64,000 nt of DNA from Sphaerulina vaccinii (lineage: Eukaryota; Ascomycota; Dothideomycetes; Mycosphaerellales; Mycosphaerellaceae): positions 558,001-622,000 of the forward strand of contig JAKUDP010000006.1 in assembly GCA_022570795.1 (NCBI GenBank), given 5' to 3'. The position numbers were made by a program, and so were the translations under genes. This document shows positions 1 through 12,621 of the stretch, piece after piece. The first letter of the stretch is position 1. Every line of letters begins with the position of its first letter. The notes beneath the pieces were generated by a model. It saw only the letters and a program-made list of their open reading frames with translations. It was not told the origin of the DNA and searched no databases.

Positions 1-23
1 TAGTCTATTATTTATATACTATA

Positions 24-176
24 CTAATTAGGTTTTTTTATTTTTAATTTAGAGTCTACTATATCTAAGAATCTTTATAGAATTTAAAACAACTTTAATA
101 GAGTTAGTAATAATAGGCTTATAGATTAATACTATAGAAATAAAAGTTTTTTTTATTTTTATTTTTAGTCTAGTAC
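24..176. repeat. Degenerate satellite unit, left of the retroelement
   Basis: This TA-rich stretch begins with the same ACTAATTAGG-type start, T-rich tract and GTTAGTAATA-type tail as the tandem units at 7570-8960. It ends at the AGTAC target duplication of the inserted retroelement, so it appears to be the left part of the same array. No coding potential is visible. Confidence 0.6.
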
Positions 177-359
177 TATAATGTTATAAATAGTAGCGTA
201 GTAAATTAGGTTATAGACAAAGTATCTAAGAGGAGCGCGAGGGCGCGAACGAGTAAGTATAAGAAAAGCGCCAAGCGCGCTAGCCGCATCGGGCCTAGCT
301 GCATATATATAATAGTTATAAGTAAATATAGGTAGATAGGTAGGTATTAGGTTGTAATA
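177..359 (-). repeat. LTR, 3' copy in element orientation
   Basis: Aligns without gaps to 7382-7564 over 183 bp with 12 differences that I could count, all C/T or G/A transitions. It retains a CpG-rich core (about 230-298). The inner end reads TTGTAATA where the other copy has TTATAACA, which pairs with the TGTTATAA near the outer end. Confidence 0.9.
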
Positions 360-3300
360 CTACCCCCTCCTTAAAACAGCCTCTATCTATAGAGGCTCTA
401 ATATATATCTATAACGTTAAGCTACTTGCATTATATATATAAAAGCGACGTTATTATCTAATCTATTATCTAAATTATCTTCTTTATCTAGATTGTTATT
501 TAAGCTATATTTTGTATTCTATTCCTTCTAAGTACTAATAGTATCTTTTTATCCTATAATTAGTCCGGCTCTACCTCTACTCTATATTAGACGTAAGAGC
601 TCTTCTAGTAATATAAGGTTTGAGTTAGCGAAGACTACGTTATTACTTTCGATTATATTTAGGTTAGTATTACTAATATAGGTATTATAATCTAAAACAT
701 TATGCTCGTTAATAGCATCTACTACGTAACTACTAGCGTCTACTAGTACGTTCGTATTTGTAGTATCTTAGCTACTAAAGCTAGTAGTAGAGCCTCGTAG
801 TAAGTATAAACTCGGTATAAGAGCTAGGCTATCCCTTTAAAGACTTAGCGTATAGTGCTTCTAATCTACTACTTTAACCGACGCGCGAGTTACTCGTTGC
901 GAATCTACGCGCGAGTCTAGTTCTAGACTAGTTGTAAGATACTTAACTTCCGTCGTCGGTAGGTAAGGAGGTATATTAGATATACTATTTAGTAACTTCG
1001 CACGAAAAGATACTACCTTGTTAGGTGCGCTTTCGAAGTAACTCTTAGGCTCCTATATTAGCTTATTATAACCAACCTACTTTACCTTAAATATCGGTAT
1101 TAGTTGCTTACTAAGCTCTTTCTACTATATACGTATCGGCCTCCGAGTTTCTACTACTATAATCTCTTCTATCTTGTGCTCGAGGTCTCCTCTATTATCT
1201 CCTTCTCGGTAAATATAAATTAGTAGTAGAAAGCTGTTAGCCGGCGAGGTTTAACTAGGTAGAGGGTTGTTGTTAGCGGACTATAGGAGGTTCGAGTAGA
1301 AGACAGGGTACTTCTATATATCTAGTAGAAGGTCGATATAGTATACGTTATATAGTAGAACGCGAAGAACTTTATATAGCCTAGAGAATTTATAATTAAG
1401 CTTCTTAGCATTACGGTCTATACCCTAGTTGCGAGTAGCTATATATACTAGGTTATCTTTACGATAGATTAGAGCTAGTATGCGGCCGCTGTTAGCGTTG
1501 TCTACCTATCTAGCCTACGCTAAGTATATATATTCCTAGGTATATTTATAAATATTAGTAATACGCTCGCTAAAGTCGCTAGCAGCCTAGGCGTCTAGCT
1601 ATTATTTATATAGAAGTACTAGTATATTGGACTAAGTATCGATAATAGGTAGTCTTGTATTATATCCTCTAGTAGCGAAGAAAGGTAATACTCCTATAGT
1701 CTCTAAGTCGTAGTTATTAATTACTAGCTTACTAATAGGTAGAAGGTTAACCTAGTTGTTTTAAGCGTAGTTGCAGAAGGCTCGGAGATACTACTTAATA
1801 CCCTTATTCGTATTCTTAGACTATCTATCTATTTCTAAGTAGAAAGCCGTCGAAGGTTTCTACTTAATATCTAGAAGCTCGCAGAAGCGCTTAAAGAAAG
1901 CCGATAACTAGTTAGTTCCTCTATTAATTATAATAGACTCTAGCGCGCTATATCTTGCGAAGATATTCTTAAGGAATACTAACGCGATATAAGAAGCGTT
2001 AAGCCGATATATAGGGATAGCATGCCGCTTTTTAGTTAAGCGGCAGGTTGCTATTAAGATATTCTTATATACTACTCTATTAATCTTACTCTTTAAGGGT
2101 AGTAGCTTAATAACAAAGTCTATTATAATATATTGCTATAGTCGGTACGGTATAGGCAATAGTGCAAGCAGGCTACTATATACTTAAGTAGTTGCTTTCG
2201 TAGTTCTATATACCTTATAGTTATAGATAAATCGCTTTACTATCTGCTATGCGAATAGCTATATATAGGAGCGCGTTAAGAGGCCGAACGTCTTTGTAAT
2301 ACTAGGGTGTCTAGTAGCTAATATACTATAGTAATCCTTAATTACGAAGGTTTGTATTAGATATATAATCTTAGAATCTATTAGTAGTATAAATATACTA
2401 GCTTCTCTAAACCTATTAGCGATATATATCCTCTAATCGCGTACTATTACTAATACTTAATCTATCTTATATTGTCGAAGGAAACTAGCTATCTGCCTAA
2501 GTAATAGTTCTTTAAGCGCTTGTTAGACTAGCTTCTCTTAGTATAGCTATTCAATTGCTATTAGTAGATCTATATTCTCTATAGCTGCAACGTCGGCGAT
2601 CTTGTTACTACTAATATCCTTATCTTCTATTAGGTTTATCGCTACTACTTTTAGTATAATATCTAGTCTATTAGGGCTAAGGATTATCTACTATTAGTAT
2701 AGAACCCTTAGATTATCTAGCGAAGTAGGTAGGTCTTAGAATCGTCGTATCAAGCTATTAGGTTTAGTACCTTGCAAGCTAGGTCTATATATAATCTTAA
2801 AGTTAAACTGCGATAAGAACTTAGCCTAACGGGCTTGTCGTCTATTAAGCTGCTTAGTAGTTATAAAATACTCCAAGTTCTTATAGTTAGATAGTACTTA
2901 GATATAATCGTTACTATCGAAGCGTTCGAAGTCGCTATCTGCTTCTCCCCCCTCTGCTATAAGCTCTAGACGCTATTCTTCAAAGGCTAGAATAATAGTA
3001 AGGAGTTCCTTGTTATAGATCTCGTAGTTGTACTCTATAGGACTTATCTTCTTAGATATATACGCAACCGGCTTCTACTTCTTAGTAATAGGGTTAAGCT
3101 ATAAAAGTATAGCTATAGTAATATAGTTAGACGTATTAGTTTCTACGACTATCTACTACTCTACGTAGTATATTTCCAATATTAGGTTAGCTACGAAGGC
3201 TTGCTTGAGGTCCTTGAAAGCCTTCTCGCATTTAGTAGTCTATATAAACTTAATATAGCCCTTCTTATCTAAGGCTTTACTATTACTAGCCTTCCTTGTT

Positions 3301-6300
3301 AGAGCTATTAATAGTGCTACAATGCGGCCAAACTTATTAATAAACTTGCGGTAGAAGTTACTAAAGCTAAGGAAGGCCTATATATTCTTAATATAGGTAG
3401 GAGTCTCCTATACTACGATCGTAGCGATTTTCTTAGGATCTATATATACCCCGTCTTTGCTAATAATTATACTAAGGTACTTAGTCTCGTAGACGAAGAA
3501 CTTATACTTCTTAATATCTAGTTATAATCTAGTATCGAGAAGCTTCTATATTACTTTCCGTACATATTATATATATTCTTTACGAGTGTCGCTAAATACT
3601 AGGCAATTATCGAGATATATAGAGTAGAATATATCGAGGAAGTCTCGTAATATATTGTTAATATAGCTCTAGAAGGTGCCTAGTATATTGCAAGCCCTAA
3701 ATAGTATTATAACGTATTCGAACTAACCGTAGCGAGTAGTAAATATAGTCTTCTATATATCCCTAGCTACTATATAGATATGATTAAACGCTATAATAAC
3801 GTCTAGCTTAGTAAACTATTCCTTGCCTAAGATGCGGTTTAGGGTTTCTTAAACTAATAGAATAGGATATTGTAACTTGATTATTAACGCGTTGAGTCTA
3901 TAATAGTTAATATAGATGCGCAGACTACTATTTGGCTTCTTAATAATAAGAACTAGTACTACTATAGGGGAAACTAAGCTACAAATATTACCCTTCTCGA
4001 GTTAATTATTAATCTACTTCTTAATAACCTTATTCTCGTATTAAGATATAGGGTAGAGGCGTTTAAAGGGTAGAATAGTACCGTCCTTAAGCTTAATCGC
4101 GTAGTCGATACTAGGTCTATATAGTAGAAGCTTTTCTACTTCTCTCTAGTCGAATAGGGCTACGAAGTCTTAGAACTCCTTCGGTAGCATGTCCTTAACT
4201 ATATTATAAATAGTTAGGTTCGTTATACTAGTTATAAACTTCTCGTAGTCTGCTATAGCTATAGCGTATACTCGTACCTAGCGAGTATATTTATCGATAA
4301 CTATAGCTACTAATCTACTATAGTAGGTAAAAGCTTTCCCTACTTTTATAGTATAAGTAGTTAGCCTATCTAAGGGTATCTGTTTCTACTTATCCTAACC
4401 GACTATCTATATAGTATAAATCTCGGTACCTTTCTATCGTAATATACGTTATAGCATTATAGGGCTAATCTCTATAATATCTAGTATATCTACGTCTATA
4501 GCTTTCTCCTTACGTATATAAGTATATATAGTTGCTAGAAAGCTCTATACTAAAGCATACTTGTAGTTAATCTTATACAAGGTAGAGTCTAGTATTATCC
4601 TATCTTCTACCTATATAATACTTAGTTGATATTAGTCGAACTACCTACGACCAAGGACTATATCGTAGTCCGGATCTAGCTTAGTAACGAAAGTATAGAA
4701 CTATTCGAGGTAGCCTCTAACGTTAAGGTTTATCTTTACGACGTACTCGATATCTACTAAAGCTTGTTTGCTAGTAGCTAGTCCGAGCCGCCTAGCTTGT
4801 TCGAGGGGGATAAGAGTAAAGTATTATTTATATTTATATATAAAGGATAAATTAATATAACAAGAGTTAGCTCTATAATTAAAGTAAAGTCTAGTATTCT
4901 AATTGTTAGCTATACTGTCTATAATAATATACTCTATAATCTCTAGTAATATACCTAGTAATTCTACTATTTCTATCTCTTTTTGGATAGTAGTAGAAAG
5001 CGCTTTTAGCTTCGTTAATTTATTGCAACCTCTACTTATTATACTTAAGTAGAGGTCTCGCTATTTCCCTAACCGCCGTTATTAGTATTAGAGCTACTAT
5101 TAGTGCTTATAGTATTAGCGCGTAGTAGTATCTAGTACTTCTTGAAGACGCAAGCTAGATCACGACCGTAGTAACTATACTCGCGGCAGCGTAGGTAGTA
5201 ACTACTCCAAATAAGTTTAAAGTACTTATTGTTAGTAAGTAGCTTTAGATTCTTAAACTTCTCTAGTAGATTAGAGTATAGAAGCAGGCCGCTATTGTTA
5301 TTATTATTGTTGCCGCCTCTACCGTTAGAACCTCCACAACCTCTACGCTAACCTCCGCTGCTACCTCGGTTTCTTCTACTACTACGATTATTATTATTAT
5401 CGGCACGAGCTAGCTTGTTCGTGTCGAGCCGAGCGAAGCTATCCTAGATATTATATAGGCGATCTATTAACTCCTTAAGAGTGTAGTATACGGAGCTATT
5501 AATTAGACGATTGCTATAGCGGTAGTTAAGAGAGCCTTCGAGTAGCTACTTCTCGGACTTGGCTATAAGATAAATACGAGCGCGGCACTTCTAGAACTTA
5601 GTATAGTAAGTACTAAATAACTCTTTATCTCCTTGCTTAAGTATAGACAACTCGTAGAATAAATAGTTAGCTTAGTTACGCTAGCTATAGCGCTCGGTTA
5701 TATACTCTAGTATCTTATCGAGAGACTTGAAAGAGTCGACGGTAGCTCGCTTATTAATACGGGAGGGGATGCGTAGGTTAAGGAGTTACTATACGTCCAA
5801 CTTAGTAAGGCTATAAACGTAGGCGAGTAATAAGTTAATATTATAGAAGGTACTACTACTAACCTTGTTCTCGATATTGCGTATCTACTTATTAAAGGCT
5901 AGCTCTCTATTATTACCGAACTTGTCTAGCGTGCGGATATCGCGACTACTCTTAATAGCAAGGACCTATCTATTATTATACTAAGTGAAGTTCGACGCGC
6001 TAGATTAGGCGCCTAGAGTATTACTATTATTAATACGGCGACTACGTCCTCGCTAGAGGAGGTCTCTATTAGAACTATAAGTATCTCCTTTACGGCGTCT
6101 AATATAAGGTAAATGTAATAAGCTATCGCAGCGGCCGCGAGGTCTAGATCGCGAGTATAAGTTGCGGCGGCCTCGACCTTTAGAGGAATCTCCTCTACCT
6201 CCGCCTCTGCTACTACTACTAGTACTATTAGCTAGCAGGCGGCTACGCGAGAAGGGGCTTAAGTTACGATAAGAGAGCTACTAGATATACTCCTCGAGTT

Positions 6301-7381
6301 CCTTATTCTTCTAAGTTATATCTATAATATTATTATATAAGATACTAAGCTCGAGTAAGGTTTCTTAACTAGCCTTAGCTTCTTAAGCCTCTAATTAATT
6401 AATCTTCTCTTGTAGTTTATTAGATAGATTCTTATAGAAGTCCTTGCGTTACTTGACGCCTTCTATATCCTTCTTTAACTCGGCTATAAAGGCTTTACTA
6501 TTATTATTAATAATATTACCGAGCTCTCTATTAATTATATCCTATAGTCGCTATACCTTAGTCGTAGCTGCATCCTTCTCTATAACTAAAGCGTTCTTTT
6601 CGGCACTTAGCGTCTCTTTCTTAGTACTTAAAGTATCTCTCTTAGACTCGAGTCTGTCGTACTAAGTAACTATATCCTTATTCTTCTATTAATTAAGTTC
6701 GTTAGCTTCCTAAACAACTACTAACTAGTTTAGAGCTAGCTTGTAGTTATAGAAGATATTATAGAGTACGTTATATATACCCTCTAGTACTACCTTAGTA
6801 ATATCTCGAAGCTTAAAGGAAGATAGACTCTTAAGAAGAGCGACTTCTAATATAACTTCCTTGCCGGCTACGTCGGCGAAAGTAATCTAAGTGTAGTCTT
6901 TATTAAACAAGTTATTATACTTATAGGTAATATACTCGAGGAGGTTAAGACTATCCTTAAAGTCGGGCTCTTCTTCGATTATTAAGAGCTTGTTAGCAAT
7001 CTCCTACTACTATTAGTAGAGTACGTCGGCGTGCTAGTAGAATATGTCGCCTTCTAGTTAGCGACCTTAGGTTTGAGAATCTATATTAGTAGCTCCAAAA
7101 AGCAATTTGCAATTAAGAATAGATGCGCATAGATTGAGACTACGAGCGCCTAGCAGATCGCTATTAAGTCTCGCTATATTAAGGTGGCTCGACTCGACTA
7201 AGAACTAAGGTTTGTAACTACTATAGTAACTATAACCTTAACTAAGAACTATAATCTTACTATAGGCGCGCTCTCGCTAGGGCTACCTCAAGTTCGCACT
7301 TTTAGTATAAGACGCGTTCTAAACGCAGCGTTAACTATAACTATAACTAGGAACTATATACTATAAGTAAGGTCTATAAAG

Positions 7382-7564
7382 TATAATGTTATAAATAGTA
7401 GCGTAGTAAATCAGGTTGTAGATAAAGTATCTAAGAGGAGCGCAAGGGCGCGAACAAGTAAGTATAAGAAAAGCGCCAAGCGCGCTAGCCGCATCGGGCC
7501 TAGCCGCGTATATATAATAGTTATAAGTAAATATAGGTAGATAGGCAGGTATCGGGTTATAACA
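7382..7564 (-). repeat. LTR, 5' copy in element orientation
   Basis: Direct repeat of 177-359, beginning TATAATGTTATAAATAG and ending GGGTTATAACA, followed by the target duplication AGTAC at 7565-7569. A primer-binding site next to its inner edge is not recognisable after mutation. Confidence 0.9.
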
Positions 7565-7569
7565 AGTAC

Positions 7570-8960
7570 TAAGATACTATACTAATTAGAGTCTTTTATT
7601 TACTATTTTAAGTCTTCTATATCTAATAATTTTAAAATAATTATAAAATATCTAAATATAGTTAGTACTAGGCTAGTAAGCTATAGTATAGAATTAAAAA
7701 GTTTCTATTTTTTTTAGTATACTATTTATTTATACTATATATACTACTTAGAGTCTTTTATCTACTATTTAGAGTTTTTAGATATAGAAGAATAAAAAAT
7801 AATTTAAATAGATCTATATAGTATTAGTAATAGAATAGTAAACTAATAATATAGAACTTTTTCTTTTATAATACTTTAAGTCTATTAGTTAATACTATAC
7901 TAATTAGATCTTTTTTTTTATTATCTAGAGTTATCTATACCTAAAGACTAAAAAGTCTTAGCTATACTAAAAAGATCTAGATAGAGTAGGTTATAAACTA
8001 GTAAACTAATAAAAAATAAATCTAGTTATATACTATACTAACTAGGCTCTTTTATTCTTTATTTAGATTTTACTATATTTTAAAACTTTTATATATTATA
8101 GAAGATCTAAATAGAGTTAGTAATATAGTTATAAACTTATAGTATAGAAATAAAGAAAGATTTTTAGTTTATTACTAAAATACTATATTTATTAAAGTTT
8201 TTAATTTTCTAATTAGATTTTTTTTTATATCTAAAAACTTTAATAAATTAATCTAAAAAGATCTAAATAGAACTAGTAATAGGCTAATAAACTAATAGTT
8301 TAGAATTAAAGTTATATTTAGATTATAATTTTTATATTAACTTTTATAGTAAGATTATTTAAGTTCTATTCTTTCTACTTAGAGTCTTCTCTATCTAAAT
8401 ACTTATAATAAAATATAAAAGATCTAAATAGAATTAGTAGTAGGCTAGTAAGCTAATAGTATAGAGTTTAGAGTCTCTTTAAAAGCTTTTAATCTATTAC
8501 TATACTAATTAAAGTTTTTTATCTTCTATTTAGAGTTTTCTATATCGAGAGACTCTAAAATAGTCTAAATAGATCTAAATAAAAGTTATAATAAAATAGT
8601 AAATTAATAATTAAAATTTATTTAATATATTTATTATTTCTATTACTTATACTATTACTTATACTAATTAGACTTTTTTATTTTATATTTTTAAAATCTT
8701 CGAATAGAGGAGACTATATAGTAGTTTTAAAAAATCTAAATAAAGTTAAATAGGCTAGTAAACTAATAGTTATAAATAAAATAAAAGCTATTCTAGAATA
8801 TTAAGTCTATTACTTCTATACTTTACTATATAGTATCTATTACTATCTATTAAAAGTCTTTTAAATTTAAAATCTCTCTAATAATTTAAAACAACCTATA
8901 TAGATTTAGTAGTAGGCTAGTAAACTAATTTTAAAAAAAATAATTTTTATTAAAAAGAAA
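7570..8960. repeat. Degenerate tandem satellite, about 155-bp period, nine units
   Basis: Units recur with a start like ACTAATTAGAGTCTTTTA, an internal TCTAAATAGAGTTAGTAATA and an end like GGCTAGTAAACTAATAGTATAGA. Starts read by eye are near 7581, 7743, 7898, 8037, 8184, 8350, 8504, 8662 and 8842, giving spacings of 139-180 bp. The units have diverged strongly and are almost purely TA-rich, consistent with RIP acting on a repeat array. No open frame is seen. Confidence 0.7.
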
Positions 8961-10290
8961 ACTAGAAAATTTTTATTCTATTCTTATAGTTTATAAGCTT
9001 ATACTATTAAGTTTGAATATCTACTATTCTTCTCTTAGAGTAGTATAATAGAGATAATTATTATATAATAAATAAAGCTCTAATACTATAAGCTAATATA
9101 CTTTTTTTAAATTATTCTAGCTCTAGAACTTTTTAAAGAAATTATATTAGCTTATAGCTTTAGAGCTTTATTTATACTTTCTAGCTCTAGAACTATTTAA
9201 AGAAAGTATATTAGCTTATAGTATTAGAGCTTTATTTATTATATAAGCTACTTAGAATAACTTTAGAATAATATTTAATAAGCTATAGCAAGCTATATAA
9301 AAAAGTATAAAATTACCTAAACTTTAAATCTCGACTTTTTATATCTAGAATCTATCTATAAGTAGTATAATATATTTCTTTTTCGAAATATATTTTATAA
9401 TAAAAAGTTATTATAAAAGAAATACTTTATAGATAGGTTACTATCTAAACTATAGTATAGAATCTAGACTTTATAAGCTACAAGTATAGAGTAGAATCGA
9501 GTAGGTACTATAGTATTCTTTTCTATTCTCTAGTTCTAGCTAGCTACTAAAACTATTTATATATTTTAAAAGCTATAGAAAGCTTTCTATAATTATATAT
9601 AAGTAGATATATTTTAACTAAGAAACTAGTATCTATTTCTTCTAATAATATATAATAGATAAAGTAATAGATATAACTAATAGCCTCGTCTAGTACTAGT
9701 AGGTATAATTATTCTAGATTATATTATTCTAGATATATTTTAAAATAAAAAATCTAGTTCTATACTTTTTTTTACTCTATAACTAGATTCTATCTTTTAA
9801 AAATTAGATACTATTAGTAGAAGGCTATAGTAATCTCTTTTATATTATCTAGCTCTAGTCTAGAAGTTTAACTAAATAATTAAACCTTTAGAATAAAATA
9901 CTATCTACTATATCTATATTATCTTTATATAAGCTAAAAGTACCTATAGCAAGCCTAGAAAAGCTCCGAGATATTTATAGACTAAGCGCTTAGATTATCT
10001 ATCTATAGAAATATATATAGACTTAAGTAGCAAGCTATACTATCTAATAGTCTAAGGGAGTTTTAGACAAGCTCGTCTATCGATTGCGCTACTTAGATAG
10101 CTTTAGTATAGACTAACTTCTAGCCTCTACTCTACTTTGGTACTAAAACAATCTGTACCTACTTTTCGATAGTACTAATCGATTTGGCAGCCTCCTACTC
10201 TACTTGAGTAGCTTGTAAGCCTAGAGAGTGCAATCCTATACCTCTAAGTCCTTCCAAGCCTTGTATAGTACTCGTCAAACTCGCAGTCTT
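8961..10290. other. TA-rich gene-free stretch grading into normal sequence
   Basis: Very TA-rich to about 10,000, then C and G rise over roughly 10,000-10,290. Apart from the inverted/direct repeat at 9068-9245 and a weaker hairpin near 9340-9440, I see no gene. The last 300 bp may be the mutated remains of a former genic sequence downstream of the first gene, since it reads like ordinary DNA with many C-to-T changes. Confidence 0.6.
9068..9245. repeat. 64-bp direct repeat with inverted third copy
   Basis: Two direct copies start with TCTAGCTCTAGAAC at 9116 and 9180 and end in TAGAGCTTTATTTAT. The segment 9068-9130 is the reverse complement of the second copy with few mismatches. The block can therefore fold into a long hairpin. 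It could be the remnant of a small inverted-repeat transposon. Confidence 0.7.
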
Positions 10291-10314
10291 AACTCTGCTA
10301 CTCTTATCCTGGAC

Positions 10315-12621
10315 CTAACTCCAATTTCCAAAATCGCTTGACCTCTGCCTCTGAGAGATCGTGAATACTATCGAGGGTTTCGCATACTCCTCCGTCCAGA
10401 CGTCGTCTAGCTCCTCTAGAGCAAGGTACTCTCGAGGGCTGCCAAAGGTGTGACTCTCTGCTCGCATACTGAAAACCTCTGGTCTCCAAGATTGCTCCTG
10501 TGGTGCGATCTGATCGAGCACGATGCACGCCCTCTTGCAAAACTCGAGGCCCTCTTTCTTCTGCCAGTCCATAGGTCCGCAAATGCTGTACCACTTCATT
10601 GCATTGAAGAGAATCCAATCGTCGTCGCTAGGAACATACCATAGGTCCTTGAAGCGCTCGAAATGTCTATTGATCCATGCATATGTCTCCGATTCTTTCT
10701 TGCGATTAGTCCAAGCTGGAGGCAGGTCGTTCTTGTATAGGCTGTTATGGAATGCAAGAGGGCATTGACCTTCGAGGCCTGGGATGTCTTGCAAATCCTC
10801 GCGCAGAGCAAGATCTTCATCGATTTCCTGGAGCGTAGCTGTGCTAAGATAGCATCGTGGGCTGCTGACGTTCGAGTAGTACAGTACTTCTTTACAAGCT
10901 CATGATCCCATGGCTCGATTAATGGTAGGAGCATATCTAGTAATTTGGCGGCAGCCTTCTGATACTTGACCTCCGGCGTAGAAGGCAAGAAGTTTCGCAG
11001 GGTGTTGAAGAGGCACCAGTCGATATCGGCAGGGGTATGATCCGGACTCAATACTCGCTGGAGGTGCTTGTCGAGCCATGTATACATTTCCTCGATATGG
11101 TTCCAGACTGGCGGCGGATCTCCTTTGTAGGGGTCCTGTTGATCGATGCTAAGATGCTCGGCTGCTTTGGGGGGCCCCTGTTGAATGATGGTCTCCATTC
11201 CTGACATCTGAACATCCTCTGACTGTTCGTTATGCAGGGGGTTGATCGTATTGTCCAGCTGATCAAGGCCATCTTGCCCTCCAGACCCCTGCATGTCGTC
11301 CATGACGGCATTATCTTCGAAGTCAAAACCGACGCTCTCCTCTTCGTCGCCTTGATCTTGTGGTGGCATTTGATAGCCTGCATCTTCTGGAATGCCAGCT
11401 ACTGATACAGCTTCATTGTCACCCTCGAGCTCTTGGGCAGCATCGTCGTGAGGGAAAGGCATGTGATATGGATCAACCTGGGCCTGAGACATGTAGTCTT
11501 CCATTCTTGCTTGGTTGTTCAACGTTTGAATGTCTTCTTGAGCTCTAGGGTCTTTGACGAGCTCTTGAATGATGGTCTGCACCTCTTTCTGCATTGTAAA
11601 CACCCTTTCCAAGGTCTGACTCAACTTGTCCTGTACTTATTAGCATGTGCTCTGTGAAATGGTTCGTGTTATACGGGGCTTACCATTGACTCCGTGGCCT
11701 GGAGAGAAGCTAAGGACTTCCATGATGTCTCATAGCGATCTTGATCCAAGTAGCTTGGCTCATCGTCCCTCAGATACATCCGTAAGAGATTGTGGGCTCC
11801 CTGCGTTCGAACATCACGATCCAGATGGCGCCAGTTTGGTGAGATGCGCTCTGCGATCTCCAAGAGCTCCGAGAGCTCGTTACGTGTGTCTCGAGTCTCC
11901 ATATACATGAGATGGAGGTCTCGATTGAGCTGTAGCAAAGCCTGGCCACAGATGCCCTTGACTCTGCGAAGCTCAATTCCGCCCTCTCGAGCCTCGTCAC
12001 GACTCTCGTCCCACATAGGTACCCACACTCGGCTAATATCCTAGAGCCCACGTCAGTAGAGGCCTCCTTTACCCAAGCATCAACTATATGTACCTCGATG
12101 TTGCCCGGTAGAAGGATGCTCGTAGTAGTTGTTTGTTCAAGATTATCGTAGGCCTCTCCCACGAAACGAACAATCTTTTGGGCATGAGAAGCAACATCTG
12201 CATGCACTGATTCAAAGAATCGCGGCAGGAGAAAATCCAGTTCAGCACCAGTCATGCGTGGCCCGATCGGTTGGATGAGCGCCTTCCAGTGGTACTCGTC
12301 GCGTTTCACAAAAGATGGATGGTTGCTGATGTCCACATAAGTCACACCGCCACGCTTGAAGCTCAACCTGCCCAAGATTTGCTGGTAGATTGTTGCAGCG
12401 CTATTGTTCATCTGGCCAAGCTCTCTTCCTGCTACGGCAATCTTCTCGCGCATAAAGATCCATTGTTTGGCTGTCCTCACATTTGACTTGGTGATCGTGT
12501 TGTTGTCGTCGACTATCGCTAGTGATGCGAGTTCCAAGTCCATGCCATTGCCGAGTATGAAGTTTGTTTCTGGAATATCTGGCAGTGGATCGTCCGTTCC
12601 TGGATCCGATTTGATGGCCAT
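10315..12621 (-). CDS. Unknown acidic protein with an internal duplicated module (about 718 aa)
   Basis: Not recognised. Exons on the minus strand: 12621-12094, 12040-11684, 11630-10888 and 10843-10315. Introns 12041-12093 (donor GTACAT, branch CTGAC) and 11631-11683 (donor GTAAGC, branch GCTAAT) are both 53 bp and keep frame. The third intron is uncertain: either 44 bp (10844-10887, GTACTG...TTAG) or 68 bp (10828-10895, GTAAAG...CCAG). The ATG at 12621 (MAIKSDPGTDD) was chosen because an upstream in-frame ATG at 12735 would add a low-quality leader. The N-terminal half is helical. The middle is acidic and Gln/Asp-rich. The C-terminal third holds two related modules of about 75 residues, with shared patterns PPPVW/PPAW, YTWLDKH/YAWINRH and DWCLFN/DWILFN. 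It lies within 100 bp of the RIP-mutated block. An unconserved accessory gene is likely; expression is unknown. Confidence 0.65.

Larger units (their letters stand above)
177..7564 (-). mobile_element. RIP-degraded Ty3/Gypsy LTR retrotransposon (complete outline, no intact ORF)
   Basis: A 7.4-kb element in minus orientation, bounded by two 183-bp LTRs and flanked by AGTAC (172-176 and 7565-7569; AGTACT matches on both sides if one LTR base is counted). Broken translations on the minus strand run in Ty3/Gypsy order. A zinc-knuckle-like gag end lies near 5150-5210. An aspartic-protease-like DS(I)AN lies near 4910-4935. Reverse transcriptase lies near 3600-3640 with YLDN in place of YLDD. RNase H lies near 3130-3165 with ETNTS in place of ETDAS. 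The integrase start lies near 2115-2160 (LPIPYR, stop, then IDFV). A polypurine tract (minus strand AAGGAGGGGG, about 362-372) adjoins the left LTR. Stops are frequent and no frame exceeds about 73 codons. The changes are C-to-T/G-to-A, CpA/TpG is scarce and CpG survives, as expected of RIP. The block is transcriptionally and coding-wise dead by inspection. Confidence 0.9.

Noticed and set aside
6444..6665. 73-codon open frame on the plus strand in the TA-rich block
   Set aside because: It lies antisense to the retroelement's gag region, is low-complexity and is explained by loss of stop codons by chance.
7570..8960. CRISPR-like array
   Set aside because: Units are contiguous, diverged and TA-rich in a fungal genome, without unique spacers; a satellite explains them.
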